Source: Deltaproteobacteria bacterium
GTDB lineage: Bacteria; Desulfobacterota; Desulfobacteria; Desulfobacterales; UBA5852
DNA: 64,000 bases
Assembly (NCBI GenBank): GCA_020444045.1
Contig: JAHLLS010000023.1
Span: forward strand, 28,123 to 92,122
Reading direction: 5' to 3'
The position numbers and the translations under genes are program-made. The notes beneath the pieces were generated by a model, which was not told where the DNA came from, did no database searches, and saw only the letters and a list, made by a program, of their open reading frames with translations. Positions 25,842 to 35,202 of the stretch are shown piece after piece; the first letter of the stretch is position 1, and every line of letters starts with the position of its first letter.

Positions 25842-28625
25842 ATGACCAAAACAGGATCCAAAGTCATTCCGCAGTTGGACCAATTTGTTGAAAATCTTGA
25901 CAGTCTCAGTCTGAATGATCGCGAGGCCTGGAGTGGCTTCGCCAAGCAACTGGCGATGGTGGAGGCGGAGATACCCAAGCAGATGAAGCCATTGCTGGTG
26001 TTGCTGGAACAGTGCCGAAGGGGGATTGAGGCCATCGCCCAGAAATCGCTAAGCGATTATCTGGCGATCATCGACGGCATTGCGGATGGCTTTGCGGCGG
26101 CCGTGCATTATTTGGAAAATGGTCCTGATCGCAAGACGACCGTTCAGCAGGCGGTCGATACCCTCGAAGGCCTGTTGAACGGCGTCGGGGTGATGGAGGA
26201 GACGGAACACCAGCCTCGGAATGATTCGGTGACGTCCGATGCCCCGGTTACCTTAGACGACCTCGCGGCCATGCTCGTTCAGATCGATGGCGACGACCGC
26301 ATGGAATGGCAGGCCGTCCATGAGGCCTTGGAGCGCATCAGCGCCGGAGATGACCACCCGGAGGCGGTTCAAACGCAGCTGCGGGATGCCCGGACCCGGT
26401 TGTCAGAAATGTTGGAAAACGGCCACCCTTTCACGGAAGCGTTTGCCGAAGGGTTCGGACAAAGCCTTCAATCCGCGATGGATCTTTTAATCGATGGAAC
26501 CAAGTTTGAGACGGCGGCGATGACGCCACAGACGGAGCCGGGCAGCGAATTGCATGAGACGATGAACGCGGCAGCGGAGCCTGCAGTCGTTTCGGAAACG
26601 CCCGCCGACGAGAGTGATGCGACAGATTCCACCATCGCCGATGAAAAGCCGTGTGACACCGAAATGACCGACGCCATTGATGTCTCGGGGGAGGATGCGG
26701 CGGATTGTATGCCGGAGGATCCGGACTTTGAATTGATCGGTGAGTTTATCGAAGAGGGCAGCGATCTGATTGCGCAAGCCGAAGAGGCCCTGCTCAAACT
26801 CGAAACCGATCCAGACGACATGGATGCGGTCGGCATGGTTTTCAGGGCCTTTCATACGATCAAGGGAACGTCGGCTTTTCTCGAACTGGCTATTATTGCC
26901 GACATGGGGCACCATGCCGAAAGTCTTTTGAGTCGGGTACGGGACCGCGAAATTCGCTACACGGGCGGGTACGCCGACTTGTCTCTGCGCGCACTGGACA
27001 TGCTCAAGGCGCTCATCGAAAGTGTTCAGGAAGCGCTCGGCGGCGGCCCCCTCATTAAACCGGCGGGATACAACGAACTCCTGAAAATATTAGCTGCGCC
27101 GGAAGCGGCAGGCATTTCCGAGGACAGCAATGATGTTCCGGCGCCCCGGGTCGGCGACCTGCTTGTCGCCCAGGGAAAAGTAACCCGTGAAGATGTCGAA
27201 TCGGCGGTTACCTCCCCCCGGGTCGGCGACATCCTGGTGGCGCAAGGCACGGCGACCCGCGAGCAGATCGAAGAGGCTGCCCGGGAAGACGGTGCGGACC
27301 CCATCGGCGTAAAAATGGTTCGGACGCAGCAGGCCTCGACAAAGGATGTCGGGCAGGCCCTCAGGGCCCAGCAGCGCATCAAGAATCCACAGAATGTCGT
27401 GGACAGTTCAGTGCGGGTCAGTACCAGCCGCCTAGATCGTCTGATCGACATGGTTGGGGAGCTGGTGATCGCGCACTCCATGGTGGCCCAGGACGATATC
27501 GTGATCAACGGCAACAACCATGATCTGATCAAGAAAATAAGCCATACGACCAAAATTGTGCGCGAGCTCCAAGATATGAGCATGTCACTTCGGATGGTGC
27601 CGCTCAAAGCGACGTTCAGCAAAATGACGCGTCTGGTGCGGGATGTGGCACGCAAGACCGGGAAACAAGTTCACCTGATTACCGAGGGGGAAGAAACGGA
27701 AATCGATCGCAACCTTGTGGACGTCATCAACGATCCCCTGGTTCACATGATTCGCAATGCGGTCGATCACGGCATCGAGTCTCCCGAGATTCGCCAGGAG
27801 AAGGGCAAAAACGAGACAGGACAGGTCAAATTGGCAGCCTACCATTCAGCCGGCAACGTGGTCGTGGAAATTCAAGACGACGGCAAAGGCCTCGATCGGG
27901 ACGTCATCCTGACGAAAGCGATTCAAAATGGGTTGATCAGTGACGGAGCGGCACTGAGCGACCGGGAAATTTTCAATCTGGTCTTCGAGCCGGGCTTCTC
28001 CACGGCCACGGAAGTAACGGACGTGTCGGGGCGCGGTGTGGGCATGGATGTTGTTCGTAAAAATATCGAATCCCTTCGCGGTCAGGTCGAGATCCATTCG
28101 GTCAAAGGGGTCGGCAGCACCTTTAAGATGGGACTGCCGCTGACGCTGGCCATCATCGACGGCATGGTGGTGCGGGTCGGGGAAGAAACCTACGTCATCC
28201 CAACCGTTTCCATTATCAAATCGATTAAACCGGAGCCGGAAGATGTTTCAACGGTTTACGGTCGCGGTGAAATGATATCGGTGCAAGGCAAACTCATTCC
28301 TTTGGTCCGGCTGGTGGATCTTTACGGCCTGGGGGGAGAGGACGTGGACGACGACCACATGCTGGTGGTTATCGTTGAAGACGAGCATCACAAGGCCGGC
28401 CTGGTGATTCACGAATTGATTGGCCGACAGCAGGTCGTGATCAAAACCCTGGGTGAAACCATGCGCCATATCCCGGGCATTTCCGGCAGTGCCATCATGC
28501 CGAACGGTCGCGTCGGCCTGATTCTGGATGTGGGGAGCCTGATGCGCTATGCCAGCCGTGACGGCCATGACGGGTCCAAGGACAAAAGGCAGATTGAATT
28601 GCCGCCGCTGCAAGCCGTCGCATAA
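25842..28625 (+). CDS. cheA: Chemotaxis histidine kinase CheA with extra N-terminal and linker modules
   Basis: CheA is the receptor-coupled kinase that phosphorylates CheY and CheB. Order of parts in the 927-residue protein: an unassigned helical region (1-250), an acidic linker, the Hpt domain with the phospho-acceptor His338 in FRAFHTIKGTSAF, two repeats of the form RVGDLLVAQGKVTREDVE (about 436-500), the dimerisation helices, the ATP-binding domain (NAVDHGIE, DDGKGLD, GRGVGMD), and a CheW-like domain. Usual CheA is 650-750 residues. The frame opens 30 codons earlier inside flgN, but the ATG at 25842 better fits the codon pattern. It begins 49 bp after flgN. Confidence 0.95.
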   Translation: MTKTGSKVIPQLDQFVENLDSLSLNDREAWSGFAKQLAMVEAEIPKQMKPLLVLLEQCRRGIEAIAQKSLSDYLAIIDGIADGFAAAVHYLENGPDRKTTVQQAVDTLEGLLNGVGVMEETEHQPRNDSVTSDAPVTLDDLAAMLVQIDGDDRMEWQAVHEALERISAGDDHPEAVQTQLRDARTRLSEMLENGHPFTEAFAEGFGQSLQSAMDLLIDGTKFETAAMTPQTEPGSELHETMNAAAEPAVVSETPADESDATDSTIADEKPCDTEMTDAIDVSGEDAADCMPEDPDFELIGEFIEEGSDLIAQAEEALLKLETDPDDMDAVGMVFRAFHTIKGTSAFLELAIIADMGHHAESLLSRVRDREIRYTGGYADLSLRALDMLKALIESVQEALGGGPLIKPAGYNELLKILAAPEAAGISEDSNDVPAPRVGDLLVAQGKVTREDVESAVTSPRVGDILVAQGTATREQIEEAAREDGADPIGVKMVRTQQASTKDVGQALRAQQRIKNPQNVVDSSVRVSTSRLDRLIDMVGELVIAHSMVAQDDIVINGNNHDLIKKISHTTKIVRELQDMSMSLRMVPLKATFSKMTRLVRDVARKTGKQVHLITEGEETEIDRNLVDVINDPLVHMIRNAVDHGIESPEIRQEKGKNETGQVKLAAYHSAGNVVVEIQDDGKGLDRDVILTKAIQNGLISDGAALSDREIFNLVFEPGFSTATEVTDVSGRGVGMDVVRKNIESLRGQVEIHSVKGVGSTFKMGLPLTLAIIDGMVVRVGEETYVIPTVSIIKSIKPEPEDVSTVYGRGEMISVQGKLIPLVRLVDLYGLGGEDVDDDHMLVVIVEDEHHKAGLVIHELIGRQQVVIKTLGETMRHIPGISGSAIMPNGRVGLILDVGSLMRYASRDGHDGSKDKRQIELPPLQAVA

Positions 28626-28658
28626 GGTTGCCTTGTCTGAAACGGAGAGAACAGAACC

Positions 28659-29477
28659 ATGACATTATTGACGGCCGAGCTCGATCGAAGTCAATTCCAG
28701 GAAATCAGCCGGATCATCTATGACCAGTGCGGCATTAGCCTGAAATCCGGAAAAGAAGCACTGGTTCGCGCCCGTCTTCTGAAGCGCCTCCGGGCATTGC
28801 AGATTCGCAACGTGAAAGAATACATGGATTTGATCAGGAGCGATAAGGGGCGGTATGAGATCGACACATTGATCGATGTCATGACGACCAATAAAACCAG
28901 CTTCTTTCGCGAGTCGGCCCATTTTGATTATCTGACCGAGGGGATCCTGCCCGCCTTTACTCACAGTCGTTTGCGGTTCTGGAGTGCCGCCTGCTCTTCG
29001 GGAGAGGAACCGTATACGCTGGCCATGGTGCTGCGTGAAGCGATTCCAGCGATCGATCAAAAGGATGTTCTGATTCTGTCTACCGATATTTCCAACCAGA
29101 TGCTCGAAACCGCAAGGAAGGGCATCTATTCCAAAGAGCGTTTGGCCGGCATCCCGCAGGCCTATGTCCAAAAATATTTTAAGCGTTGTGCGGATGGCAG
29201 TGAACAACGCTATTGCGTGGGTTCGGATTTGCGCAAACTGGTGCGGCTGGCCCCGTTGAATCTGATGCAGGCGTGGCCCATGAAAGGCCCCTTCAATGTC
29301 ATTTTCTGCCGGAATGTCATGATCTATTTCGACCGACCGACCCAGCAGCGACTGGTGAACCGGTTCTGGGACTTGCTGGAAACCGGCGGCTATCTGTTTG
29401 TCGGACATTCCGAAGGCTTGTCGGGAATTCGCCATGATTTTAAATATATGAAGCCTGCAATCTACAAGAAGCGCTAG
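28659..29477 (+). CDS. cheR: Chemoreceptor methyltransferase CheR
   Basis: CheR transfers methyl groups from S-adenosylmethionine to glutamates of chemoreceptors. The 272-residue protein has the N-terminal helical domain (to about 75). The Rossmann SAM-binding domain follows: FWSAACSSGEEPYTLAMVL, STDISNQMLETARKG, FNVIFCRNVMIYFD and GGYLFVGHSEGL are all standard motifs. It follows cheA by 33 bp; cheD and cheB in the same run complete the adaptation system. Confidence 0.97.
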   Translation: MTLLTAELDRSQFQEISRIIYDQCGISLKSGKEALVRARLLKRLRALQIRNVKEYMDLIRSDKGRYEIDTLIDVMTTNKTSFFRESAHFDYLTEGILPAFTHSRLRFWSAACSSGEEPYTLAMVLREAIPAIDQKDVLILSTDISNQMLETARKGIYSKERLAGIPQAYVQKYFKRCADGSEQRYCVGSDLRKLVRLAPLNLMQAWPMKGPFNVIFCRNVMIYFDRPTQQRLVNRFWDLLETGGYLFVGHSEGLSGIRHDFKYMKPAIYKKR

Positions 29478-29502
29478 TACGAATAGTGTTTGGATGGCCT
29501 AA

Positions 29503-29976
29503 ATGAAACACGTCGTTGTCGTAGCCGATATGAAACTGGGAAAAAAGGGTGATATCCTAGTGACCCATGCTTTGGGCAGCTGCCTCGGGCTGATGGTCTA
29601 TGATCCCCAGGCCCAGGTGGGGGGGCTGTTGCACGCCATGCTGCCGCTTTCGAAAATCAATTCTGAAAAGGCGGCCAGTAATCCCTACATGTTCGTCGAT
29701 ATCGGTGTGCCGAAACTGTTCAAGGAAATTTACCGCATCGGCGGGGAAAAAAGTCGCCTGATCGTCAAAGCGGCTGGTTGCGGCCAGCCACTAGGTAAAA
29801 ATGAGATTTTCAAGATCGGAGAACGTAATTTCACCATTTTAAAGAAGCTGCTCTGGAAGAACAATGTGCTGCTGGACGCCGACGATGTCGGCGGACCGTC
29901 CGGCCGCACGGTTCATTTTGATGTCACCACGGGCGAGGTCAAAATTTCCAGCAACGGGTCAGTGAGTCTGCTATGA
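29503..29976 (+). CDS. cheD: Chemoreceptor glutamine deamidase CheD
   Basis: CheD deamidates receptor glutamines and, in many bacteria, pairs with CheC-type phosphatases. The 157-residue protein has the catalytic residues Cys27 (THALGSCLG) and His44 (GGLLHAMLP), with Thr21, the same pattern as the well-studied thermophile enzyme. The block KSRLIVKAAGCGQPLGKNEI follows. It overlaps the HDOD gene by 4 bp. CheX/CheC-like proteins at 31250 and 36200 are possible partners. Confidence 0.95.
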   Translation: MKHVVVVADMKLGKKGDILVTHALGSCLGLMVYDPQAQVGGLLHAMLPLSKINSEKAASNPYMFVDIGVPKLFKEIYRIGGEKSRLIVKAAGCGQPLGKNEIFKIGERNFTILKKLLWKNNVLLDADDVGGPSGRTVHFDVTTGEVKISSNGSVSLL

Positions 29977-30824
29977 AATCTGATTATTTGGATAAAATCA
30001 TGTCCAAGATCGATGCCTTTCCGAGCATCCCCGGATCTGCTGTCAAATTATTGGCATTGTTGGATAATAGCGAGACACCAGTAGGAGAAATCGAAGAGGT
30101 TTTACGCGTCGATCCGGGTTTGACGGCCAATGTGCTCAAGCTGACCAATTCGGCCTATGTCGGTCTGCCGACCAAGGTCGGATCCATCAAGCGGGCCGTC
30201 ATGCTCCTGGGAATGAACAAGATAAAACAGCTCGTCATGACATCTTGTGTCGGCGGCGTGATGGACGGGCCGATTCCTGGTTACGACCTGCCTTCCGGTG
30301 AACTCTGGCGGCATTCCATCGCAGTTTCCGTTGCGGCCGAGGGGCTTAGCCGCGAGTTAAAGCTGACCGGAACCGACGATATTTTTACGGCGGCATTGCT
30401 GCATGATGTGGGTAAGCTCATTTTAGGGCAGTTTGTCCAGGAAGACCTTGCCGCGATCGACGCGGCCGCGGGAACCGATGTGTCGTTTGAAATTGCCGAA
30501 AAACAGGTGCTCGGCACCGATCACGCTGAAATCGGTGCGCGGATTCTTTCCCACTGGTCGCTTCCGGACGATCTTGTCCATGCCGTGCAATGGCATCATG
30601 ACCCGGATGCCGCGGCGGAATCCAAGCGCACCACGGACATCGTCCATGTAGCCAACGTGCTTTGTTTAATGATGGGGATCGGGGTGGGGCGGGAGGGGCT
30701 GCAGTACGAACCGTCACCGACCGTTACCCATCGATTAGGACTCAAACCGTTTCATCTGGAGCATGTGGCGAGCCAGACCCTGCAGTTGGCCGAAGAATTG
30801 TCCGACGTATTCGCAGCGGATTAA
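29973..30824 (+). CDS. HDOD domain signalling protein
   Basis: The 283-residue protein is a stand-alone HDOD domain (about 10-210), a family linked to signal transduction and motility in delta-proteobacteria. Visible blocks are FPSIPGSAVKLLALLD, VLRVDPGLTANVLKLTNSAY and IKRAVMLLGMNKIKQLVMT. The HD-like residues ALLHDVGKLIL and AVQWHHDP are present, so metal binding is possible though HDOD proteins are usually not enzymes. Its ATG overlaps cheD by 4 bp, so it is part of the chemotaxis operon. Its precise task is unknown. Confidence 0.9.
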   Translation: MKSDYLDKIMSKIDAFPSIPGSAVKLLALLDNSETPVGEIEEVLRVDPGLTANVLKLTNSAYVGLPTKVGSIKRAVMLLGMNKIKQLVMTSCVGGVMDGPIPGYDLPSGELWRHSIAVSVAAEGLSRELKLTGTDDIFTAALLHDVGKLILGQFVQEDLAAIDAAAGTDVSFEIAEKQVLGTDHAEIGARILSHWSLPDDLVHAVQWHHDPDAAAESKRTTDIVHVANVLCLMMGIGVGREGLQYEPSPTVTHRLGLKPFHLEHVASQTLQLAEELSDVFAAD

Positions 30825-30858
30825 CCGTGTAACGGAAAACGTGTAACGAGGTACTGAT

Positions 30859-31269
30859 ATGCCACTCAATGTTTTAATCGTCGATGACAGCAGCGTCATG
30901 AGGGCGATGATCATCAAAACCATCCGAATGAGCGGTCTGGATCTAGGCGACGTCTATCAGGCCGGCAATGGTAAAGAAGGGCTGAGTGCCGCCCGGGAAA
31001 ACTGGGTTGATCTGGTTGTGGCCGACATCAACATGCCGGTCATGAACGGCGAAGAAATGATTGACCAGATGAAAGCGGACCCTGAGTTGTCGGCGCTGCC
31101 CACGATTGTGATTTCGACCGAAGGCAGTGCGACACGCATTCAGCGGCTTGAAAAAAAAGGGGTCACGTTTATTCACAAACCGTTTACGCCTGAGATTATC
31201 AGAGACGCCATCCAGGACCTCACGGGGATTACGGGCATAGGAGACAGCAATGAATCAGGAGCATTCTGA
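30859..31269 (+). CDS. cheY: CheY-type response regulator
   Basis: This 136-residue single receiver domain is the likely motor-directed CheY. Acidic pocket residues Asp9 and Asp10 (LIVDDSSVMR), phospho-acceptor Asp56 (VVADINMPVMNGEEM), the Ser/Thr of VISTEGSA and the Lys of FIHKPFTPE are all in place. The C-terminal extension of about 12 residues is unremarkable. It overlaps the CheX-like gene by 20 bp, which suggests coupled synthesis of the regulator and its phosphatase-like partner. Confidence 0.94.
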   Translation: MPLNVLIVDDSSVMRAMIIKTIRMSGLDLGDVYQAGNGKEGLSAARENWVDLVVADINMPVMNGEEMIDQMKADPELSALPTIVISTEGSATRIQRLEKKGVTFIHKPFTPEIIRDAIQDLTGITGIGDSNESGAF

Positions 31270-31726
31270 CCTATTGATGGAAATCGCCGCTCAAACGCTG
31301 GAACAACTGGCCTTTATTTTCAGTTTTCCGGACGACACGGACCCTGACGCCATCTGGGAAGAAGCGGCGACCGGTTGCCATGTCGAATTCAGTGGGCCAT
31401 CGCAGGGGGAACTATTGCTGCTCATATCCAATGCCGCCATGCCCGAACTCACGTCCAATATGCTCGGTATGGACGAAGACGAGGTACCGCCGGAAGACCA
31501 GCAGCACGATGCCTTGCGTGAGGCTCTCAACGTTATCTGCGGCAATCTGCTGCCCCGTATCGGCGGCACCGAGGCGGTTTACGATATCCGGCCCCCGAAG
31601 ATTCTGGACGCCGGTGCTGCGCGCTCGCTGTTGGACCAAATCAAGACCGGTCCCCGGGAATATGCATCCGCCCTCTTGAGTCTGGATGATGGCGGCTGTC
31701 AGCTGTATATGCGTTTGGATACGTGA
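31250..31726 (+). CDS. cheX: CheX-like chemotaxis phosphatase domain protein
   Basis: CheX/CheC proteins dephosphorylate CheY-P. The 158-residue protein has the active-site pattern (S/D)xxxExxN as DALREALN (about residues 88-95) followed by VICGNLLPRIGG, which supports real phosphatase function. It overlaps cheY by 20 bp. Two further CheX domains occur in the fusion protein at 36200, so phosphate removal from CheY-P may be unusually distributed here. The gene name is by domain only. Confidence 0.8.
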   Translation: MNQEHSDLLMEIAAQTLEQLAFIFSFPDDTDPDAIWEEAATGCHVEFSGPSQGELLLLISNAAMPELTSNMLGMDEDEVPPEDQQHDALREALNVICGNLLPRIGGTEAVYDIRPPKILDAGAARSLLDQIKTGPREYASALLSLDDGGCQLYMRLDT

Positions 31727-31770
31727 TGACGAACCGAACCGATGATTTATAAAGGCCACAGAGAAGAACA

Positions 31771-32823
31771 ATGATCAAGGTGCTGATTGTAGATGATTCC
31801 GCCGTTGTGCGTAAAATTTTGAGTGACGAACTGTCGCGATATGAAGATATCGATATCGTGGGCACGGCCGTCGATCCCTATGTCGCGCGGGATAAGATCG
31901 TTAAGTTGAAACCGGACGTCATTACGCTGGATCTGGAAATGCCCCGCATGGATGGGTTGTCGTTTCTGTCAAAACTCATGAAACATTACCCACTGCCGGT
32001 GATCGTCCTGAGTTCCCTCACGCCGCGCAACAGCGAAACCGCCATTAAAGCACTCGATCTGGGTGCAGTGGATGTCTTCTGTAAAGCCGGATCGGCATAT
32101 TCCACCCAGGATGTATCCCGCCAACTGGTGCAGGCCATCCGTGCGGCCGCCAAGGCACGCATCAGTGCTCTGCCGGCTGCCGTCGATGCGGGGTCCCGGG
32201 AGAAAGTGACCCTCTCAAGCGGTCTTTTGACCAAGACCACCCATCAGGTGATCGCCATCGGTGCGTCCACCGGCGGCACCAAGGCCATTGAAGCGGTTCT
32301 CAGCGCCATGCCGGCCGGATCGCCCGGGACGATCATTGTGCAGCACATGCCGGAGACCTTCACCAAGACGTTTGCCGAACGGCTCAACAGTCTTTGCCCG
32401 ATGGAAGTCCGCGAAGCACGGGATAAGGACCATGTGGTCCCCGGCCTGGCGTTGATTGCCCCCGGCAACCGTCACATGGTGCTTCACCGCAGCGGCGGAA
32501 ACTATCTGGTTCATATCAAAGGCGGCCCGCGGGTCCATTACCAAAGGCCCAGTGTGGATGTCATGTTCCATTCGGTCGCCAAACATGCCGGTCGTAATGC
32601 GGTGGGCGTCATTTTAACGGGGATGGGGGCGGATGGCGCCAAGGGCATGCTGGCCATGCAGCAAAGCGGCGCCTACAATATGGCCCAGGACGAACAGAGT
32701 TGTGTTGTCTTCGGTATGCCCAAAGAGGCCATCAAATTGGGGGGGGTCGATGAGATCCTGCCGCTGGCCAAGATACCCAAAGCGATTTTCACGGCATTGT
32801 CGCGCAATGGGAATGCATCGTAA
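31771..32823 (+). CDS. cheB: Chemotaxis methylesterase CheB
   Basis: CheB removes receptor methyl groups and deamidates receptors after phosphorylation by CheA. The 350-residue protein has a receiver domain with Asp8, Asp9 and phospho-acceptor Asp54 (VITLDLEMPRMDGLSF). A linker and then the esterase domain follow, with the catalytic Ser in AIGASTGGTKA, His in IIVQHMPETFT and Asp in TGMGADGAKGM. Length is standard. It ends 22 bp before flgK, so the chemotaxis and hook-filament junction genes may be transcribed together. Confidence 0.98.
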   Translation: MIKVLIVDDSAVVRKILSDELSRYEDIDIVGTAVDPYVARDKIVKLKPDVITLDLEMPRMDGLSFLSKLMKHYPLPVIVLSSLTPRNSETAIKALDLGAVDVFCKAGSAYSTQDVSRQLVQAIRAAAKARISALPAAVDAGSREKVTLSSGLLTKTTHQVIAIGASTGGTKAIEAVLSAMPAGSPGTIIVQHMPETFTKTFAERLNSLCPMEVREARDKDHVVPGLALIAPGNRHMVLHRSGGNYLVHIKGGPRVHYQRPSVDVMFHSVAKHAGRNAVGVILTGMGADGAKGMLAMQQSGAYNMAQDEQSCVVFGMPKEAIKLGGVDEILPLAKIPKAIFTALSRNGNAS

Positions 32824-32845
32824 TCCAGACCAAAGGTGGTGAACC

Positions 32846-34255
32846 ATGCCAGACATTTACGGAATACTGAGCACGGCAACCCGATCCCTGTTGACGCAGC
32901 AGAAAGCCATCGATGTGACGGGACAGAATATCGCCAACGTGAACACGCCCGGCTATTCACGGCAACGGGTTGTCATGGAGCCCAGCGCACCGATTAATTT
33001 TCAACCGGGCCAGATGGGTACCGGTGTGAAGGCGGCGGAAATCCAACGCATCTATGATGGCTTTATCGGCGGCCAGATCAATGGCGAAAATGCCAAGCTG
33101 GGCCAATGGGAAGCCACGGAAAGCGGACTGGAACGGATCGAACTGATTTTCAACGAGAGTTCCGGTGTCGGACTGGAGCAGGCCATGGGGGAATTCTGGT
33201 CCGCCTGGCAGGATTTGGTCAACAATCCTTCCGGTTACCCGGAGCGTACGGCGCTTCTTTCCCGCAGCGAAACCCTGGCGCGCACGTTCAATACCATGTC
33301 CGAAAACTTGCAGCAGATCCAATTGGATTATGATCGGACGATTGCCGGTACGCTGGATGAAATCAATGGCCTGTCCCGTCAGATTGTCGACTTGAACGAT
33401 AAAATCAGCCAGGTGGAAATTGCCGGTCAGAATTCCAATGACTACCGGGATCAGCGGGAACAACTGCTCAAAGAACTGTCTGGTCTGATCGAGACGAACA
33501 CCTATGAGAACGATCAGGGCCAGGTCACGGTGCTGACCGGCGGCGGCCATCCTTTGGTGCAAAGCCCGCATGCCTATACCCTGTCAACCGTTACCAATGC
33601 CAACGGCCTGCAGGACGTGGTCTGGATGGATCGGAGCGGCACCGCGGTTGACATAACGGCCAGTATCGGGGGCGGGGAGTTGAAAGGCTGGCTGGATGTT
33701 CGCGATGGGTATGCCCAGGACTATCTGGATCAACTGGACGCCCTGGCCGGATCCATCATGACTGAAGTCAACGCGATCCACCAGAGCGGTTTTGGTATGA
33801 CCATCGATCCGGTCACCGGATCCCCTGTAACCGGTCAGGATTTCTTTGCGGGCACCACGGCGGCCACCATGACGGTGGACGCGGCCATTGTATTGGATGT
33901 GAATCGCATTGCCGCCGCTGCGACGGCCGCAACCGTGCCGGGGGATAACCGCAATGCCGTGGCCATGGCCAATCTGCAGGGTGCACTGACCATGAACGGT
34001 GCAAGCACGACCTTCGATAATTACTACAGTGCCTTGGCCAGCGGGGTCGGCAACGATGTCCGCAATGCCTCCGCCAATCATGAATATGAAGATGCCATGG
34101 TGACCCATCTTGAAAACTATCGGGAATCGGTGTCGGGGGTGTCCCTGGACGAAGAGATGATCAATCTGGTAAAATTTCAACATGCCTATGAAGCCGCGGC
34201 CAAGCTCATCACCACGGTTGACGATATGCTTAATACGGTACTGAATATGGTCTAA
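32846..34255 (+). CDS. flgK: Hook-filament junction protein FlgK
   Basis: FlgK (HAP1) is the first of two junction proteins between hook and filament. The 469-residue protein has the conserved start YGILSTATRSLLTQQKAIDV and TGQNIANVNTPGYSRQRVV. The family's long coiled region (DQREQLLKELSGLIETNTYE) follows, and the C-terminal helix has LDEEMINLVKFQHAYEAAAK. The ATG follows cheB by 22 bp. Export should depend on the FlgN-like chaperone encoded at 25292. Two hairpins lie between it and flgL. Confidence 0.97.
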   Translation: MPDIYGILSTATRSLLTQQKAIDVTGQNIANVNTPGYSRQRVVMEPSAPINFQPGQMGTGVKAAEIQRIYDGFIGGQINGENAKLGQWEATESGLERIELIFNESSGVGLEQAMGEFWSAWQDLVNNPSGYPERTALLSRSETLARTFNTMSENLQQIQLDYDRTIAGTLDEINGLSRQIVDLNDKISQVEIAGQNSNDYRDQREQLLKELSGLIETNTYENDQGQVTVLTGGGHPLVQSPHAYTLSTVTNANGLQDVVWMDRSGTAVDITASIGGGELKGWLDVRDGYAQDYLDQLDALAGSIMTEVNAIHQSGFGMTIDPVTGSPVTGQDFFAGTTAATMTVDAAIVLDVNRIAAAATAATVPGDNRNAVAMANLQGALTMNGASTTFDNYYSALASGVGNDVRNASANHEYEDAMVTHLENYRESVSGVSLDEEMINLVKFQHAYEAAAKLITTVDDMLNTVLNMV

Positions 34256-34261
34256 CCCCTC

Positions 34262-34313
34262 GGGATTGCCGTGGACGACAATCCCAAGGGATATGCGGCG
34301 GAAGAACCGCCGC
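34262..34313 (+). other. Two consecutive hairpins between flgK and flgL
   Basis: GGGATTG/CAATCCC (34262-34268 with 34279-34285) forms a 7-bp stem. GCGGCGG/CCGCCGC (34295-34301 with 34307-34313) forms a second with a five-base loop. Neither is followed by a T-run. They fill most of the 77-bp gap before flgL and could set the relative level of FlgK and FlgL by stabilising or partly terminating the message. Confidence 0.5.
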
Positions 34314-34332
34314 TTATTGAAGGAGGAACCCC

Positions 34333-35202
34333 ATGCGCGTCACAAACAGCATGATGACGGCCACGGTAAAACGCAACCTGTTTCGCCAGGCCGAGCAGCT
34401 GGCCAACAAACAGGAGACCATGGCTTCGGGCAAGCGCATCAACCGGCCTTCCGATGACCCATTAGGCTATGGCAAAGTTTTGGATTATCGCAAAACACTG
34501 ACCTCGCTCGGCCAGTATGACCGCAATATCCAGAATGCCAAAAACCGGACCGAGTTTATTGAAACGACCCTGGAGGGCGTTGAAGAACTGATGGTGGATG
34601 CCAAGAATTGGGCCGTCAACCAGTTTGCATCAGCATCCATGGACCGTGAGGCGGCCATCACCAGTGTCCAGAATATTCGCGAACAGATGGTCCAAATGAG
34701 CAACTCGAAAATGGGCAATGTCTATGTCTTTGCAGGCTTCCAAACCTTGACGCCGCCGTTTGCATCGAATGGCACCTACAATGGTGACAACGGGTACTAT
34801 AGCGTCATGACCGCCGACAATATGGAGATGCAGGTCGAAGCGGACGGAAGCCGCATCTTTCAGGGTGCGGAAGATGTTTTCGATGCGCTCGACCAGTTGA
34901 TCGTCGGTTTGCAAACCGACGATGTGGCCCTGATTCACGACCAGATCGACCGCTTCGAGCAGGCTCAGGATCAGGTTCAGATGGTGCGGGCCGAAAGCGG
35001 GGCCAAATATCAGCAACTTCAGCTCGTGGAGCAGCAGACAGCCAAATTGAAGCTCACGTTCGAAGAGATGATGGACAGCACGGAAAAGGCCAATATCGAA
35101 GAGACGGTCATCGATTTTAACAACCAGGAACTGGCCTATGAACTGGCCTTGAATGCCGCAGCTAAAATTATTCAACCCACCTTGATGGATTTCTTGCGAT
35201 GA
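34333..35202 (+). CDS. flgL: Hook-filament junction protein FlgL
   Basis: FlgL (HAP3) joins FlgK to the flagellin filament and is flagellin-like. The 289-residue protein starts MRVTNSMMTATVKRNLFRQA with the flagellin-type segment MASGKRINRPSDDPLGYGKV. The C-terminal helix ends VIDFNNQELAYELALNAAAK. GAAGGAGG is the ribosome site. Its last 4 bp overlap the next small gene, so the operon continues. No flagellin (fliC) or cap (fliD) gene is in the window. Confidence 0.96.
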   Translation: MRVTNSMMTATVKRNLFRQAEQLANKQETMASGKRINRPSDDPLGYGKVLDYRKTLTSLGQYDRNIQNAKNRTEFIETTLEGVEELMVDAKNWAVNQFASASMDREAAITSVQNIREQMVQMSNSKMGNVYVFAGFQTLTPPFASNGTYNGDNGYYSVMTADNMEMQVEADGSRIFQGAEDVFDALDQLIVGLQTDDVALIHDQIDRFEQAQDQVQMVRAESGAKYQQLQLVEQQTAKLKLTFEEMMDSTEKANIEETVIDFNNQELAYELALNAAAKIIQPTLMDFLR

